NCBI RefSeq assembly: GCF_001306415.1
Contig: NZ_LDJX01000004.1
Span: forward strand, 1 to 32,500
Source: Croceitalea dokdonensis DOKDO 023
Lineage (GTDB): Bacteria > Bacteroidota > Bacteroidia > Flavobacteriales > Flavobacteriaceae
Direction: 5' to 3'
Length of the DNA stretch: 32,500 nt
Below, one piece after another: positions 1 through 10,147 of this stretch. The position numbers were made by a program, and so were the translations under genes. A model generated the notes under the pieces. It was not told where the DNA came from. It searched no databases and saw only the letters and a program-made list of their open reading frames with translations. Position 1 is the first letter of the stretch. Each line of letters starts with the position of its first letter.

Positions 1-59
1 TCTATTTGGTTGCATCTTTGGAGTCCCGAATCTTTCCAAACTATACCTATAATGGTTGA
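1..59 (+). CDS. Possible 3' end of an upstream gene (partial, unidentified)
   Basis: Reading frame 3 is open from the window edge and would end in ...RIFPNYTYNG with a TGA at 57-59. That stop lies six bases before a good plus-strand terminator at 65-93, so a gene probably ends about here. The 18 visible residues are too few to identify a family, and frame 1 is also open across this stretch. The choice of frame rests only on the distance from stop to terminator. Confidence 0.25.
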   Translation, partial: YLVASLESRIFPNYTYNG

Positions 60-64
60 AACTT

Positions 65-93
65 CCCCGCCTCCCAGCGGGGTTGTTTTATTT
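65..93 (+). terminator. Rho-independent terminator of the gene upstream of the window
   Basis: A perfect 6-bp GC stem, CCCCGC (65-70) with GCGGGG (77-82) around a 6-nt loop, is followed by a T-rich run (83-93). The T-run is on the plus-strand side only, so it most likely ends a plus-strand transcript entering from the left. It also sits just beyond the stop of the minus-strand DUF6515 gene, so the two transcripts converge here. Confidence 0.75.
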
Positions 94-101
94 AAAACGG
101 C

Positions 102-656
102 TCACTCCTCCTCTTCCAATACATCAATAATTTCATAACCGTCCTCAACGGCTTTATAAACGGCATTATTAAGTTCATAAGCACTTATACCATCAAAATT
201 AATTTCAGTGGCATCCTCAGGAAGTTCCTGCAAAGTTGCTCCTACAGGCGCATCCGTAACTTCATAGCCATCTTCCACCCGTTGATAAAAAACACCTTGT
301 GCGTAATGATAATTTCTATTTCGCACGGTAAGGGCTATAGCAGCCGTTGGCAACATACGGAGCCTAAATCCCCTAGGAGGAAATGCTCGTGCATAAACAC
401 GGCCACGCGGAACATAGAACATGCCCCTAACGGGATAGTAAGACACATTACGATAAAGAATGGCTTTGGTGTTGGCAGGTAGGCGACGTAATGTTCGGCG
501 GGCAACCCTTCTGGTTTTTCTGCGTATTTTGCGTTTTACCTTTCTTTTTTTTACGGTGGACACTCTAGGCCGTTCCACCACTTGCGCCTCTAAGGTTTCT
601 GTTGGCAATGCAAAGACAAACAACAACAATGCAATTAATAACTTTAGGTTTTTCAT
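102..656 (-). CDS. DUF6515-family secreted small basic protein
   Basis: The 184-residue protein has an N-terminal signal peptide (about residues 1-25, hydrophobic LLIALLLFVFALP). A very basic stretch follows at about 36-59, mostly Lys and Arg. The rest contains motifs of the type GVFYQRVEDGYEVTDAP (around 120) and AVYKAVEDGYEIIDV (around 167), a repeated YxxVxDGYEVxxxP unit typical of DUF6515 proteins in Bacteroidota. It ends in an acidic tail. The family's function is unknown; export to the periplasm or cell surface is inferred from the signal peptide. The gene lies 64 nt downstream of yidC on the same strand, so it could be co-transcribed. Its ATG sits inside a 10-bp inverted repeat, described separately. 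The family call rests on remembered motif resemblance, not a search. Confidence 0.75.
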   Translation of the reverse strand: MKNLKLLIALLLFVFALPTETLEAQVVERPRVSTVKKRKVKRKIRRKTRRVARRTLRRLPANTKAILYRNVSYYPVRGMFYVPRGRVYARAFPPRGFRLRMLPTAAIALTVRNRNYHYAQGVFYQRVEDGYEVTDAPVGATLQELPEDATEINFDGISAYELNNAVYKAVEDGYEIIDVLEEEE

Positions 657-682
657 AACTATTGATATTTAACAATAGTTAT
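655..682. repeat. 10-bp perfect inverted repeat overlapping the DUF6515 start codon
   Basis: ATAACTATTG (655-664) and CAATAGTTAT (673-682) are exact reverse complements separated by 8 nt. The arm nearest the gene includes the first two bases of the minus-strand ATG (654-656). It could be an operator, or an RNA hairpin covering the start region. It lacks a GC stem and a U-run, so it is unlikely to be the yidC terminator. Confidence 0.6.
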
Positions 683-720
683 AAGACCACTACATCACCA
701 AAAGGTTTAATATGAGACTG

Positions 721-2595
721 CTAACGTTTGCCCAGCTTCTTCTGTTCTTCCGCCTGCTCCATCATTTCGCGCATCTTTCTCTGAAACTTGTTCTCTTTCT
801 TTGGCTTCTTTTTATTCTCTTGGATTTGGGCATGGATTTTATCCTCATCCAGAATGTAGTTCTTGATAGCCAACATGATAAAAATGGTAATCAAATTGGA
901 AACAAAATAATACAAACTCAATCCACTGGCGTAGTTATTAAAAAATACCAGCATCATCAGTGGCGATAGGTACATGATAAACTTCATGTTTGGCATACCC
1001 GGCTGTTGCTGCATTTGCATACTTTGCCCCGTGGTCATCATCATGTAAAAGAAGATGGCAATGGATGCCAGAATTGGAAATAGGCTCACATGGTCCCCGT
1101 AAAAAGGTATATTAAACGGAAGGTTGAAAATGGTATCATAGGAACTTAAATCCTCCGCCCATAAAAATGGTTTCTGACGCAGGGCGAACGAGGTGGGAAA
1201 GAACATAAACAGCGCGTAAAATATAGGTAATTGCAGCAGGGCGGGAATACAACCGCTCATTGGGCTTACCCCTGCTTTATTATATAATTTCATGGTTTCT
1301 TGCTGCTTCTTCATGGCGTTATCTTTTAAACGCTCATTAATTTCCGTAATCTCTGGCTTAAGCACCTTCATCTTGGCTTGGGAGAGATAAGACTTATACG
1401 TCACCGGGGATAAGGCCAATCTAACAATAATGGTCATTATGATAATGGCAATACCATAAGGTAAGAATCCACTTAAAAAGGAATAAAATGGGGTAAAAAT
1501 GTATCGGTTGATCCAACCAAATATGCCCCAACCAAAATAAATGGTCTCCTCAAGGTCATACTCTTCGTACTTGCTGAGCACGGCAACATCTGTTGGTCCG
1601 TAATACCAATTTAAGTTCTCACTTAACTCGCCACCTTCCAATTCCAGTGGAACAACACTAGAAAAGTTTTTGGTAAAAATCGTTTCCTTGTCATCATCCT
1701 CTACTAGATTTTTAGATGACAATGTCGCCGTTTTAAAGTTTTTCTTGGTCGCCAAAATAGCGGTGAAGAAATGCTGTTTGTAGGAAATCCACCTCACGTC
1801 TTCCTCCACCTCTTCATCATCGCTGCCGGCGGAAAGATAATCTACCTTACCACCTTCATAGTTATACATGGTTTCCGTATACCTATTTTCATAAGTGACG
1901 CTTTTACTGTTTCGGAAGCCTTTTAATTGCCAATTGAGCGTCACCGGCTTTGTGGCATTGACTACACCATTTAGTCCTTGGGACCTCACCGTAAAATCCA
2001 AAAAATACTCCTTTGGCCTCATCTCGTAACGAAACTCCAAAAACTGGTTGGCAGCGGTTTTGGCCTTCATGGACAAAACTTGATTTTCCCCTTTGCTACT
2101 CAAGCTGGGCTCAAAGTAAAGGTCTTGGGTATTGAGCGCCCTATTATCACTGGTGGTAAAGCTTAAACCAAAAGACGCATTACCGTCCTTGACCAAATAA
2201 ATGGGTATGGAATCATGGTTTACAAAAGGTTTTGTCTTTGCCGTAATGATCTGCCCGCCCTTATTGGCTATTTCCAAATACAAAACATCATTTTCCAAGA
2301 CGGTATTTCCATTGGATACTTGGGTAAAACCAAAAGCACCCACGGCATTTTTATAGGATGCCACCGCGGTGGAGTCCCCGGTATTTAGCGGAGTGGCCTG
2401 GACGGGCGCTTGTGGCGTAGTTGTAGGTTGCTTCTCCACATCTGTGGCATTGTCATTGGAGACCTGTTCCTGTGCCGCCTTTTCTGCCTCCAGTTCCTCG
2501 GGTGTGGGTTGTTTTAGATACATCCATCCCAACAGGATACCAAAAATCAATACGAAACCTATGATGGAATTAATATCCAGCTTCTTCTCTTCCAT
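721..2595 (-). CDS. yidC: Membrane protein insertase YidC
   Basis: YidC/Oxa1-family insertase (624 aa) of the inner membrane, which inserts and folds membrane proteins with or without SecYEG. The first membrane helix is at about 10-27. A large periplasmic beta domain follows (about 85-350), as in Gram-negative YidC. The conserved C-terminal membrane core starts near 370 with GFLPYGIAIIIMTIIVRLAL; the Arg near 391 is the expected hydrophilic-groove arginine. A cytoplasmic coiled-coil hairpin (MKVLKPEITEINERLKD) and SPMSGCIPALLQLPIFYALF follow. The C-terminal tail is strongly basic (KKKPKKENKFQRKMREMM), as in YidC proteins whose tails contact the ribosome. It lies 63 nt downstream of pyrG on the same strand, an arrangement common in flavobacteria, so co-transcription is likely. 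The ATG at 2595 gives a normal N terminus. Confidence 0.97.
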   Translation of the reverse strand: MEEKKLDINSIIGFVLIFGILLGWMYLKQPTPEELEAEKAAQEQVSNDNATDVEKQPTTTPQAPVQATPLNTGDSTAVASYKNAVGAFGFTQVSNGNTVLENDVLYLEIANKGGQIITAKTKPFVNHDSIPIYLVKDGNASFGLSFTTSDNRALNTQDLYFEPSLSSKGENQVLSMKAKTAANQFLEFRYEMRPKEYFLDFTVRSQGLNGVVNATKPVTLNWQLKGFRNSKSVTYENRYTETMYNYEGGKVDYLSAGSDDEEVEEDVRWISYKQHFFTAILATKKNFKTATLSSKNLVEDDDKETIFTKNFSSVVPLELEGGELSENLNWYYGPTDVAVLSKYEEYDLEETIYFGWGIFGWINRYIFTPFYSFLSGFLPYGIAIIIMTIIVRLALSPVTYKSYLSQAKMKVLKPEITEINERLKDNAMKKQQETMKLYNKAGVSPMSGCIPALLQLPIFYALFMFFPTSFALRQKPFLWAEDLSSYDTIFNLPFNIPFYGDHVSLFPILASIAIFFYMMMTTGQSMQMQQQPGMPNMKFIMYLSPLMMLVFFNNYASGLSLYYFVSNLITIFIMLAIKNYILDEDKIHAQIQENKKKPKKENKFQRKMREMMEQAEEQKKLGKR

Positions 2596-2658
2596 GAATA
2601 CTGTTTAAAGTCTTTTGAATACCACTATGATGGGCAAATATATCTCCAAAAGTGGAGT

Positions 2659-4350
<1,692 letters not shown>

Positions 4351-4587
4351 TCAATCTATCGGAAATTCTTTTTGAAGTTTCCAGATTAACGGCTCCAACC
4401 CGTTTGATTTGATATCTAGCGTGGTTTCCAAATACCTTCCCAACTTACCGGCCGGAAATCCTTTTTGTTTAAACCAAACCAAATAGGCAATGGGCAAATT
4501 TACCAAGTACGAACCTTTGTATTTTCCAAAGGGCATTTTGTAGTGTGCCAACTCTAACAACTTCCGCTTATCTGGGTGTATTTCCAT
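4351..4587 (-). CDS. DUF3820 family protein
   Basis: A 78-residue soluble protein matching the short DUF3820 pattern: MPFGKYKGSYLVNLPIAYLVWF, then KGFPAGKLG, then a C-terminal NGLEPLIWKL helix. DUF3820 proteins are small and often described as putative virulence-factor-like, but no biochemical role is firmly assigned. No signal peptide or membrane segment is visible, so it is probably cytoplasmic. It is the first gene of the probable DUF3820-pyrG-yidC run. It diverges from the TIM-barrel isomerase gene with only about 40 bp between the two likely start codons, so the two promoters must overlap or lie inside the neighbouring gene. Confidence 0.85.
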   Translation of the reverse strand: MEIHPDKRKLLELAHYKMPFGKYKGSYLVNLPIAYLVWFKQKGFPAGKLGRYLETTLDIKSNGLEPLIWKLQKEFPID

Positions 4588-4629
4588 TTGAGCCCCTAAA
4601 ATACTATCTTTCCCATGGAAACCTTTATT

Positions 4630-5490
4630 ATGAAAAGAAGAAATTTCATTACTACCGCAACAGTTGCCGGAGCCGGTGTGATCACCAACCCAGTGATGGG
4701 CAACAGCTCCAAACCCAAAGAATTTAAACTAAAGCACAACATCAACCATAGCGTTTGCCAGTGGTGTTTTAATGAGTATCCGTTGGAGGACTTTTTAAAA
4801 ATACTGAATCAACTGGGTATTAAGGCCATTGATTTAATTGGTCCTAAGGATTGGCCACTCCTAAAGAAGTACGATATTGAGTGTTCTATGTGCAATGGCG
4901 CAGAAATTAGCCTGACCGAAGGCTGGAACAACCCTAAATACCATGAAACCCTGATCAAAAACTACACGGATATCATCCCCAAGGTGGCAGAGGCCGGCTT
5001 TACCAACCTCATTTGTTTTAGTGGCAACCGCAATGGTATGAACGATTATGTTGGGCTTCAAAACTGTGTTGATGGCCTAAGGCAAATCATTCCCTTGGCA
5101 GAAAAGCACGGGGTTGTACTACAAATGGAACTCTTTAACCAGGTAAACCATCCAGACTATATGTGTGATAGTTCTATTTGGGGGGTTGAATTATGCAAAC
5201 ATCTAGGAAGTGAGAACTTTAAACTGCTTTTTGACATCTACCATATGCAAATCCAGGAAGGGGATATCATAAGGAGCATACAGAACTACCATCCTTATTT
5301 TGGACACTACCACACTGCCGGTGTTCCCGGAAGACATGAAATTGATGAGAGCCAAGAACTCTATTACCCGGCTATCATAAAAGCCATCCATGAAACGGGA
5401 TTTAAGGGGCATATTGCCCAAGAATTTATTGCGACCTGGGATGATAAAATTGAAGCCTTAAAAGATGCCTTTCTCCGTTGTGACGTTTAA
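4630..5490 (+). CDS. Tat-exported TIM-barrel isomerase, hydroxypyruvate isomerase (Hyi/OtnI)-like
   Basis: AP-endonuclease-2-type TIM barrel resembling hydroxypyruvate isomerases and sugar epimerases. Numbered from the ATG at 4630 (286 aa), the likely metal ligands are Glu167 (MELFN), Asp202 (LFDIYHMQ), His228 (HYHTAGVPGRHE) and Glu265 (AQEFI). Their spacing (35, 26 and 37 residues) matches the metal site I recall for E. coli YgbM/OtnI. The N terminus MKRRNFITTATVAGAG is a twin-arginine signal, so export of the folded protein is expected; a cytoplasmic enzyme would not need it. An in-frame ATG at 4615 would add five residues ahead of the Arg pair; 4630 was preferred for the signal. The true substrate is unknown and could be another ketose or 2-keto acid. 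The stop overlaps the stop of the convergent DUF922 gene by 4 nt. Confidence 0.82.
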   Translation: MKRRNFITTATVAGAGVITNPVMGNSSKPKEFKLKHNINHSVCQWCFNEYPLEDFLKILNQLGIKAIDLIGPKDWPLLKKYDIECSMCNGAEISLTEGWNNPKYHETLIKNYTDIIPKVAEAGFTNLICFSGNRNGMNDYVGLQNCVDGLRQIIPLAEKHGVVLQMELFNQVNHPDYMCDSSIWGVELCKHLGSENFKLLFDIYHMQIQEGDIIRSIQNYHPYFGHYHTAGVPGRHEIDESQELYYPAIIKAIHETGFKGHIAQEFIATWDDKIEALKDAFLRCDV

Positions 5491-6035
5491 TTTACAACAT
5501 TGGCCGTGCGCTCCAAGGCGGCTTTAATTCTTTGGTTCCATTGCATTTGCGCTTTGGGATTTCTTGAAAAATTTGTTTCCCAATCATATTGGTCCTGAAC
5601 GTCAGAAAGCTCTTTTAAAATTCGTTTATATATTTTTTTTACTTCGCTTTTAACATTTTCCGTGAAAGTGGTTTTCCGCAACTCAATTCGCATTTTACGG
5701 GCGTAGAGCTCAGTTATGTCAAAATGCAATTGTTCATGGCTAAGAATAAGGCTATCACATACTTCTGGTTTGTACCAAGAAGCGTTAGGGTAAAAATAAG
5801 CGTTTACCTCAAAATCCAGCTGCACCTCATGGTGCAATAAATTGGCGCTGTACGAATAACTAATCCCGCTTGCCGTTGTAGCGGCAGGTACGGAGGCCAC
5901 GGGCACTTTCCCTTTAAATTGTGACCAAGAAAGTCTTTGTTCCGGATGCCACAATAAATAATCTTCCATGCCCTGTGAAAAAACAACAGCACTGGCAAGA
6001 ATTAAAAATCCACTTAAAATAAGGGTTCTTACCAA
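5487..6035 (-). CDS. DUF922 family putative secreted zinc protease
   Basis: A 182-residue protein with a signal peptide (about 1-20, ending near VVFSQ) and a DUF922-type domain. LSWSQFKGKVP near residue 35 fits the family's N-terminal motif. HEQLHFD (His100-Glu101-x-x-His104) fits a zinc-protease HExxH site. DUF922 is described as a predicted secreted zinc-dependent protease; activity is not shown here. The start appears to be TTG at 6035, which overlaps the last codons of the OsmC gene by 7 nt and suggests translational coupling. The next in-frame Met would remove the signal peptide, so TTG was kept. It is the last gene of the guaA-LysM-OsmC-DUF922 cluster and ends tail-to-tail with the isomerase gene, with no terminator between them. 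Confidence 0.8.
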   Translation of the reverse strand: MVRTLILSGFLILASAVVFSQGMEDYLLWHPEQRLSWSQFKGKVPVASVPAATTASGISYSYSANLLHHEVQLDFEVNAYFYPNASWYKPEVCDSLILSHEQLHFDITELYARKMRIELRKTTFTENVKSEVKKIYKRILKELSDVQDQYDWETNFSRNPKAQMQWNQRIKAALERTANVVN

Positions 6036-6427
6036 TGAAACACAATTACTTTTTCGATATCGGGATGTAGGCTATAATGCACGGGGCATGATTTTGCGGC
6101 GCGCTCTAGGACAATTTGGTGTTTTGCAGCAATGTCCTTAGGCATGTAAAATTGTATGTCTATTTTGGAAATACGTCTGGGTTCTGCGGCCATATGCTTG
6201 GTAACATTTGCCTTTGCACCTTTTAAATCTACCTCTAAATCTTTGGCCTTGATTCCCATAATGGTCAACATACAGCTGGCCAACCCAGCTGCAATGGTAT
6301 CCGTAGGGGAAAATGCTTGGCCCAATCCTTGGTTATCCACTGGAGCATCGGTTATAAACGCTGCACCGGAGGCCAAATGCGTATTACTAGTTCTTAAATT
6401 ACCCGTGTAAACAACCGTCGACGTCAT
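6029..6427 (-). CDS. OsmC/Ohr-family peroxidase-like protein
   Basis: A 132-residue cytoplasmic OsmC-family protein. The two family cysteines are present: Cys52 in GLASCMLTIMG and Cys114 in AAKSCPVHYSL. In OsmC/Ohr enzymes this pair reduces organic hydroperoxides using a dithiol cofactor. Whether it is closer to OsmC, Ohr or the YhfA-type subgroup cannot be decided by eye. The gene starts one base after the LysM gene stops and overlaps the DUF922 start by 7 nt, so it is very likely in one transcript with both. Confidence 0.9.
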   Translation of the reverse strand: MTSTVVYTGNLRTSNTHLASGAAFITDAPVDNQGLGQAFSPTDTIAAGLASCMLTIMGIKAKDLEVDLKGAKANVTKHMAAEPRRISKIDIQFYMPKDIAAKHQIVLERAAKSCPVHYSLHPDIEKVIVFHW

Positions 6428-6428
6428 A

Positions 6429-8585
6429 CTAGTTAATTTCCTTTATTCTTAAATCTTCATATTGCAATAGGTAAGTCGCCCTGTTGTAATAGCCGGTAAT
6501 CCTATCATTTTTATAATTGAAACTACTCCCGTTGTAATTGGTTTCCCCTACAGTTTCTTCTGCTTTAAACAAGTTCTTCCGGTAGGCTAGTTTTAAAAGG
6601 ATATCAAACGTTAAATCAAATCCGCGCACTGCCAACCTATCGGGCTCGTGCCCATATTTTCTTTGGTAGGCCCTCACAAATCCGTTGCTATCCGCAGCTT
6701 TAAAATAGGATGGGAAGGTAAAGTTTAGATTGGACAAATGAGGTTTGTTAATTTCTTCCTCTTCAAAAGCACGATTATAATCCGTGGTGAACATTTTCAC
6801 CTTAATGTTATCCCCTTCTTCAATGTTGCCAATTGAGGCATTTAAAATAGAGGTGACACTGGAAATTAAATTGGCTTGGTCTGTTTCCACAAAAACCCAA
6901 TTTTCCTCCCTTTCGGATAACATTGCTTGAAAATCAATTAAATGCAACGAGCCGTCTTTGGCCATTTTGGCGGGACGTGCCGTAGGGAACATGGCCAAAA
7001 TAGAGTCCTTTTCCTCCTTGTGTTTCCAATCAGCAATCACCACAATATTCTCAGTGGTATGTTTTCCCTTTAAATACGTTAACAATTTATCCCTTAGGAC
7101 GGCCTGGTCCGGTCTCGTGTAAAACACATTTTCATGACTTACTTTGCCCCGCGCCGCTATGGGCGCAACAACGGGGATATTGAATTTAGCCGCCCTAACA
7201 GCTACTTCATCCAGTAGATTAGGGTCTATGGGCCCTATAATGGCGTCTATTTTTTGCAGCTCAACGTTGTTTAGTGTATTTTGCAGATGCGTAAGGTTAC
7301 GCCGGGTATCCAACACGGCAACATCAACAGAAACACCTAGCTTCTTTATAGAATCCAAGGCCACCATGGCCCCTGTATAAATACCGGCAGCATAACTAAC
7401 CCCCCCCAGCTTCTCTACCTGCGCTATCGCTTTTTGAGGATTTGTAAATTGAATGTCTGGAATACGAAAAGGCAACAAAAAGAGCAAATTTGGTTTGTTT
7501 TCCACATTAATGCTGTCCAACAAATTAATCTTATCAAGAACCAAAGCGTTCTTTACCTCCAAATTAGACTCTTTAACCTTGGGCAACTTTAGGACCATGC
7601 CGGCCTTAAGCCCATTCTCCAATGCGGGATTCAAGGCAAAAAGGGAATCCCTGCTAATGTTCAGATTCTGGGTTAACCTAAAAATATTCTGCTTGGGCTT
7701 AACTTCGTAAAAAATATAATTATCCGTGTTCACGGTCTTGGACGCCGCATTTTGTTTTGGCAAACGCAGTACCATCCCCTCTTTTAACCCCCCAATCTCT
7801 TTTATTTCTGGATTCAAGTTCATTACGGAATCCACCGATATGCCGTAATTCTGACTAATCCTAAAGAGACCCATAGCTTTGGGAACGGTAAAAGATTCAT
7901 AAATTACAACCGTCTGTTCCCTTAAACTATCGCCCTTTGGCCGTGGCAAGAATAGCTCTTGACCAGCGGCCAAATAACTATTTCCCTTGGATAGCGATGG
8001 ATTAAGACTGGTTAAACTGTCTACAGTAATTCCATATTTGTGCGCTATACTCCATCTGGTCTCCTTAGGTTGTACAATGTAGGTTTCCATGTCCAATTCC
8101 CGCTCGTCTGGCAATTCAATTTTTGGATACTGTGGAATTTGCAAGACCATGCCTTTATCCAATTCCTTGGCGTATAGTTCTTTATTGTATCGCTTTAATT
8201 GCTCTTCCGTAATATTGTACTTTTTACAAATCCCGTATTTGGTTTCCCTCCTTTTTACCTTGTGCTTTTTAAATCCTATGGGTTCGGTAATGACAGACTC
8301 TTTTTGACCCTTTGGATTAAGGTCCTTATTGGCGTTTACAGGAGCTTGAACCAAACCTCCAACGGGTATCACCAAAATAGTGTTGGGCTTAATAGCGTCA
8401 GAATTTTTTATTTCGGTATTTTGCTGCAAGATTGCGTAAGGGGTTACTTGGTATAGTTTGGCTATGCTTGTTAAGGTTTCCCCTTCCTTAACTTGATGCG
8501 TCTTATATTCCGTTTGGCTCAGAGCCAAAAAAGAGCTCAGTAAGAAAATCACCACCAAAACAGCAGCGTTAGTACACTTTTTCAT
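6429..8585 (-). CDS. Five-LysM protein fused to a periplasmic-binding (ABC substrate-binding type I-like) domain
   Basis: An exported 718-residue protein numbered from ATG 8585. That start overlaps the guaA stop as TAATG and gives a clean signal peptide ([24 protein letters not shown]); an ATG three codons upstream is less natural. Five LysM-like repeats of about 45 residues run from about 30 to 340, each with a core like VKEGETLTSIAKLYQVT or VQPKETRWSIAHKYGIT and ending in VxxIP or LxLP. From about 370 to the end is a type I periplasmic-binding fold like amino-acid ABC receptors, with LLFLLPFRIP, DAIIGPIDPN and FNIPVVAPIA. LysM modules bind peptidoglycan, so the protein is probably periplasmic or at the cell wall. 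No transporter genes are nearby, so a sensor, scaffold or peptidoglycan-synthesis accessory role is as likely as uptake. Confidence 0.88.
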   Translation of the reverse strand: MKKCTNAAVLVVIFLLSSFLALSQTEYKTHQVKEGETLTSIAKLYQVTPYAILQQNTEIKNSDAIKPNTILVIPVGGLVQAPVNANKDLNPKGQKESVITEPIGFKKHKVKRRETKYGICKKYNITEEQLKRYNKELYAKELDKGMVLQIPQYPKIELPDERELDMETYIVQPKETRWSIAHKYGITVDSLTSLNPSLSKGNSYLAAGQELFLPRPKGDSLREQTVVIYESFTVPKAMGLFRISQNYGISVDSVMNLNPEIKEIGGLKEGMVLRLPKQNAASKTVNTDNYIFYEVKPKQNIFRLTQNLNISRDSLFALNPALENGLKAGMVLKLPKVKESNLEVKNALVLDKINLLDSINVENKPNLLFLLPFRIPDIQFTNPQKAIAQVEKLGGVSYAAGIYTGAMVALDSIKKLGVSVDVAVLDTRRNLTHLQNTLNNVELQKIDAIIGPIDPNLLDEVAVRAAKFNIPVVAPIAARGKVSHENVFYTRPDQAVLRDKLLTYLKGKHTTENIVVIADWKHKEEKDSILAMFPTARPAKMAKDGSLHLIDFQAMLSEREENWVFVETDQANLISSVTSILNASIGNIEEGDNIKVKMFTTDYNRAFEEEEINKPHLSNLNFTFPSYFKAADSNGFVRAYQRKYGHEPDRLAVRGFDLTFDILLKLAYRKNLFKAEETVGETNYNGSSFNYKNDRITGYYNRATYLLQYEDLRIKEIN

Positions 8586-10117
8586 TATTCCCATTCTATG
8601 GTTGCAGGGGGTTTAGAGCTGATGTCGTAGACTACCCTATTTACTCCCTTTACTTTATTAATGATATCGTTGGATACCTTCTGCAAAAATTCATAGGGTA
8701 AATTTACCCAATCTGCCGTCATCCCATCAGTACTTTCCACAGCTCTTAGGGCAACACATTTTTCATACGTACGCTCATCTCCCATAACCCCTACACTATT
8801 TACGGGCAAAAGCATGGCTCCGGCCTGCCAAACCTTATCATAAAGTCCATTTTTTTTAAGGCCCTCAATAAAAATAGCGTCAACCTCTTGCAATATTCTC
8901 ACTTTTTCAGCGGTGATATCACCAAGGATTCGGATACCCAGGCCCGGTCCGGGAAAAGGATGTCTGCCCAATATTTCGGGAGCCATATCCAAGTTTTTCC
9001 CTACGCGCCGCACCTCATCCTTAAATAACAATTGTAATGGTTCCACAATTTTTAATTTCATATAATCTGGAAGCCCGCCTACGTTGTGATGGCTTTTTAT
9101 CACCGCAGATGGCCCACCGCTGGCGGAAACCGATTCGATCCTGTCCGGATAAATGGTCCCCTGTGCCAACCAAGTAGCATTTTCCACTTGGTGGGATTCA
9201 TCATCAAAAACCTCTATAAATACCCGGCCTATGATTTTTCTTTTGGTCTCTGGATCGGACTCCCCTTTCAAAGCTTCCAAAAAACGTGCCGAAGCATCTA
9301 CCCCCTTAACGTTAAGCCCCATTCCCTGATACTGTTCCAGCACTTGTGAAAACTCATTTTTTCTGAGCAGTCCATTGTTCACAAAAATACAATGGAGCTG
9401 CTCCCCAATGGCCTTGTGCAATAACATGGCCGCAACACTGGAATCCACACCACCGGAAAGCCCTAAGATGACTTTCTCTTTTCCTATTTGTTGTTTAAGC
9501 TCCGCCACGGTGGTCTCTATAAAAGCATCCGGCGTCCAGTCCTGTTTTAGTCCTGCAATATTGACCAAAAAATTCTCCAGTAATTGACTTCCATCCGTGG
9601 AATGGTATACCTCCGGATGAAATTGTATTCCGTAGGTATCCTCACCTTCCAAACGAAAAGCAGCGTTTTCCACATCCGTTGTGCTTGCCAAGAGAACCCC
9701 ATTGGACGGCAATTGCTTAATGGTATCACTATGGCTCATCCACACCTGGCTGTTTAAATGCACATTTGCTAAAAACGGCTCATTGTCCCGTACCATGGAT
9801 AAATTGGCACGGCCATACTCCCTCGTTGCGGACGGTGCCACGTTACCCCCATTAAAATGGGCCAAATACTGTGCCCCGTAGCAAATGGCCAATAGTGGCT
9901 TTTTTCCCTTAATGTCTGCCAAGTTGGGATGTGGTGCATCCGCAGCCCTTACGGAATAAGGGGAACCTGAAAGGATAACCGCCTGAAACGCACTGAGGTC
10001 TTCCGGTAAGTTATTGTAAGGTTTTATCTCCGAATAAATATTGAGTTCCCGCACACGCCTAGCGATCAACTGTGTATATTGGGACCCAAAGTCTAGAATT
10101 AGGACTTTATTTTGCAT
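8585..10117 (-). CDS. guaA: GMP synthase (glutamine-hydrolysing)
   Basis: Converts XMP to GMP with ATP and glutamine in the cytoplasm. The class I amidotransferase domain comes first, with Cys79 in AICYGAQY and His167/Glu169 in QFHPEVY. The ATP-pyrophosphatase domain follows with the P-loop LSGGVDSS (around 220), and then the dimerisation domain ending in the conserved KPPATIEWE. The start was set at ATG 10117 ([16 protein letters not shown]), giving 510 aa, a normal length. The open frame extends 16 codons further to a TTG, but that extension overlaps the promoter-like box and is not part of the family. It is the first gene of a minus-strand cluster and overlaps the LysM gene by one base (TAATG). 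Confidence 0.98.
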   Translation of the reverse strand: MQNKVLILDFGSQYTQLIARRVRELNIYSEIKPYNNLPEDLSAFQAVILSGSPYSVRAADAPHPNLADIKGKKPLLAICYGAQYLAHFNGGNVAPSATREYGRANLSMVRDNEPFLANVHLNSQVWMSHSDTIKQLPSNGVLLASTTDVENAAFRLEGEDTYGIQFHPEVYHSTDGSQLLENFLVNIAGLKQDWTPDAFIETTVAELKQQIGKEKVILGLSGGVDSSVAAMLLHKAIGEQLHCIFVNNGLLRKNEFSQVLEQYQGMGLNVKGVDASARFLEALKGESDPETKRKIIGRVFIEVFDDESHQVENATWLAQGTIYPDRIESVSASGGPSAVIKSHHNVGGLPDYMKLKIVEPLQLLFKDEVRRVGKNLDMAPEILGRHPFPGPGLGIRILGDITAEKVRILQEVDAIFIEGLKKNGLYDKVWQAGAMLLPVNSVGVMGDERTYEKCVALRAVESTDGMTADWVNLPYEFLQKVSNDIINKVKGVNRVVYDISSKPPATIEWE

Positions 10118-10120
10118 GGC

Positions 10121-10147
10121 CAAAAATAGTAATTTGGCGGCGTTCAA
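10121..10147 (-). promoter_or_regulatory. Flavobacterial-type promoter for guaA, possibly leaderless
   Basis: On the minus strand TATTTTTG (10128-10121) fits the Bacteroidota -7 consensus TAnnTTTG. A TTG (10147-10145) lies 16 nt upstream, slightly short of the usual -33 spacing of about 17-23. Only three bases separate the box from the guaA ATG at 10117, so transcription would start at or very near the ATG. Confidence 0.5.

Noticed and set aside
1-60. A tRNA or other RNA gene end before the terminator
   Set aside because: The hairpin TTTGGA/TCCAAA around GTCCCGAATCTT looks superficially like a T-arm, but the loop lacks the TTCRANY pattern on both strands and no acceptor stem or CCA follows.
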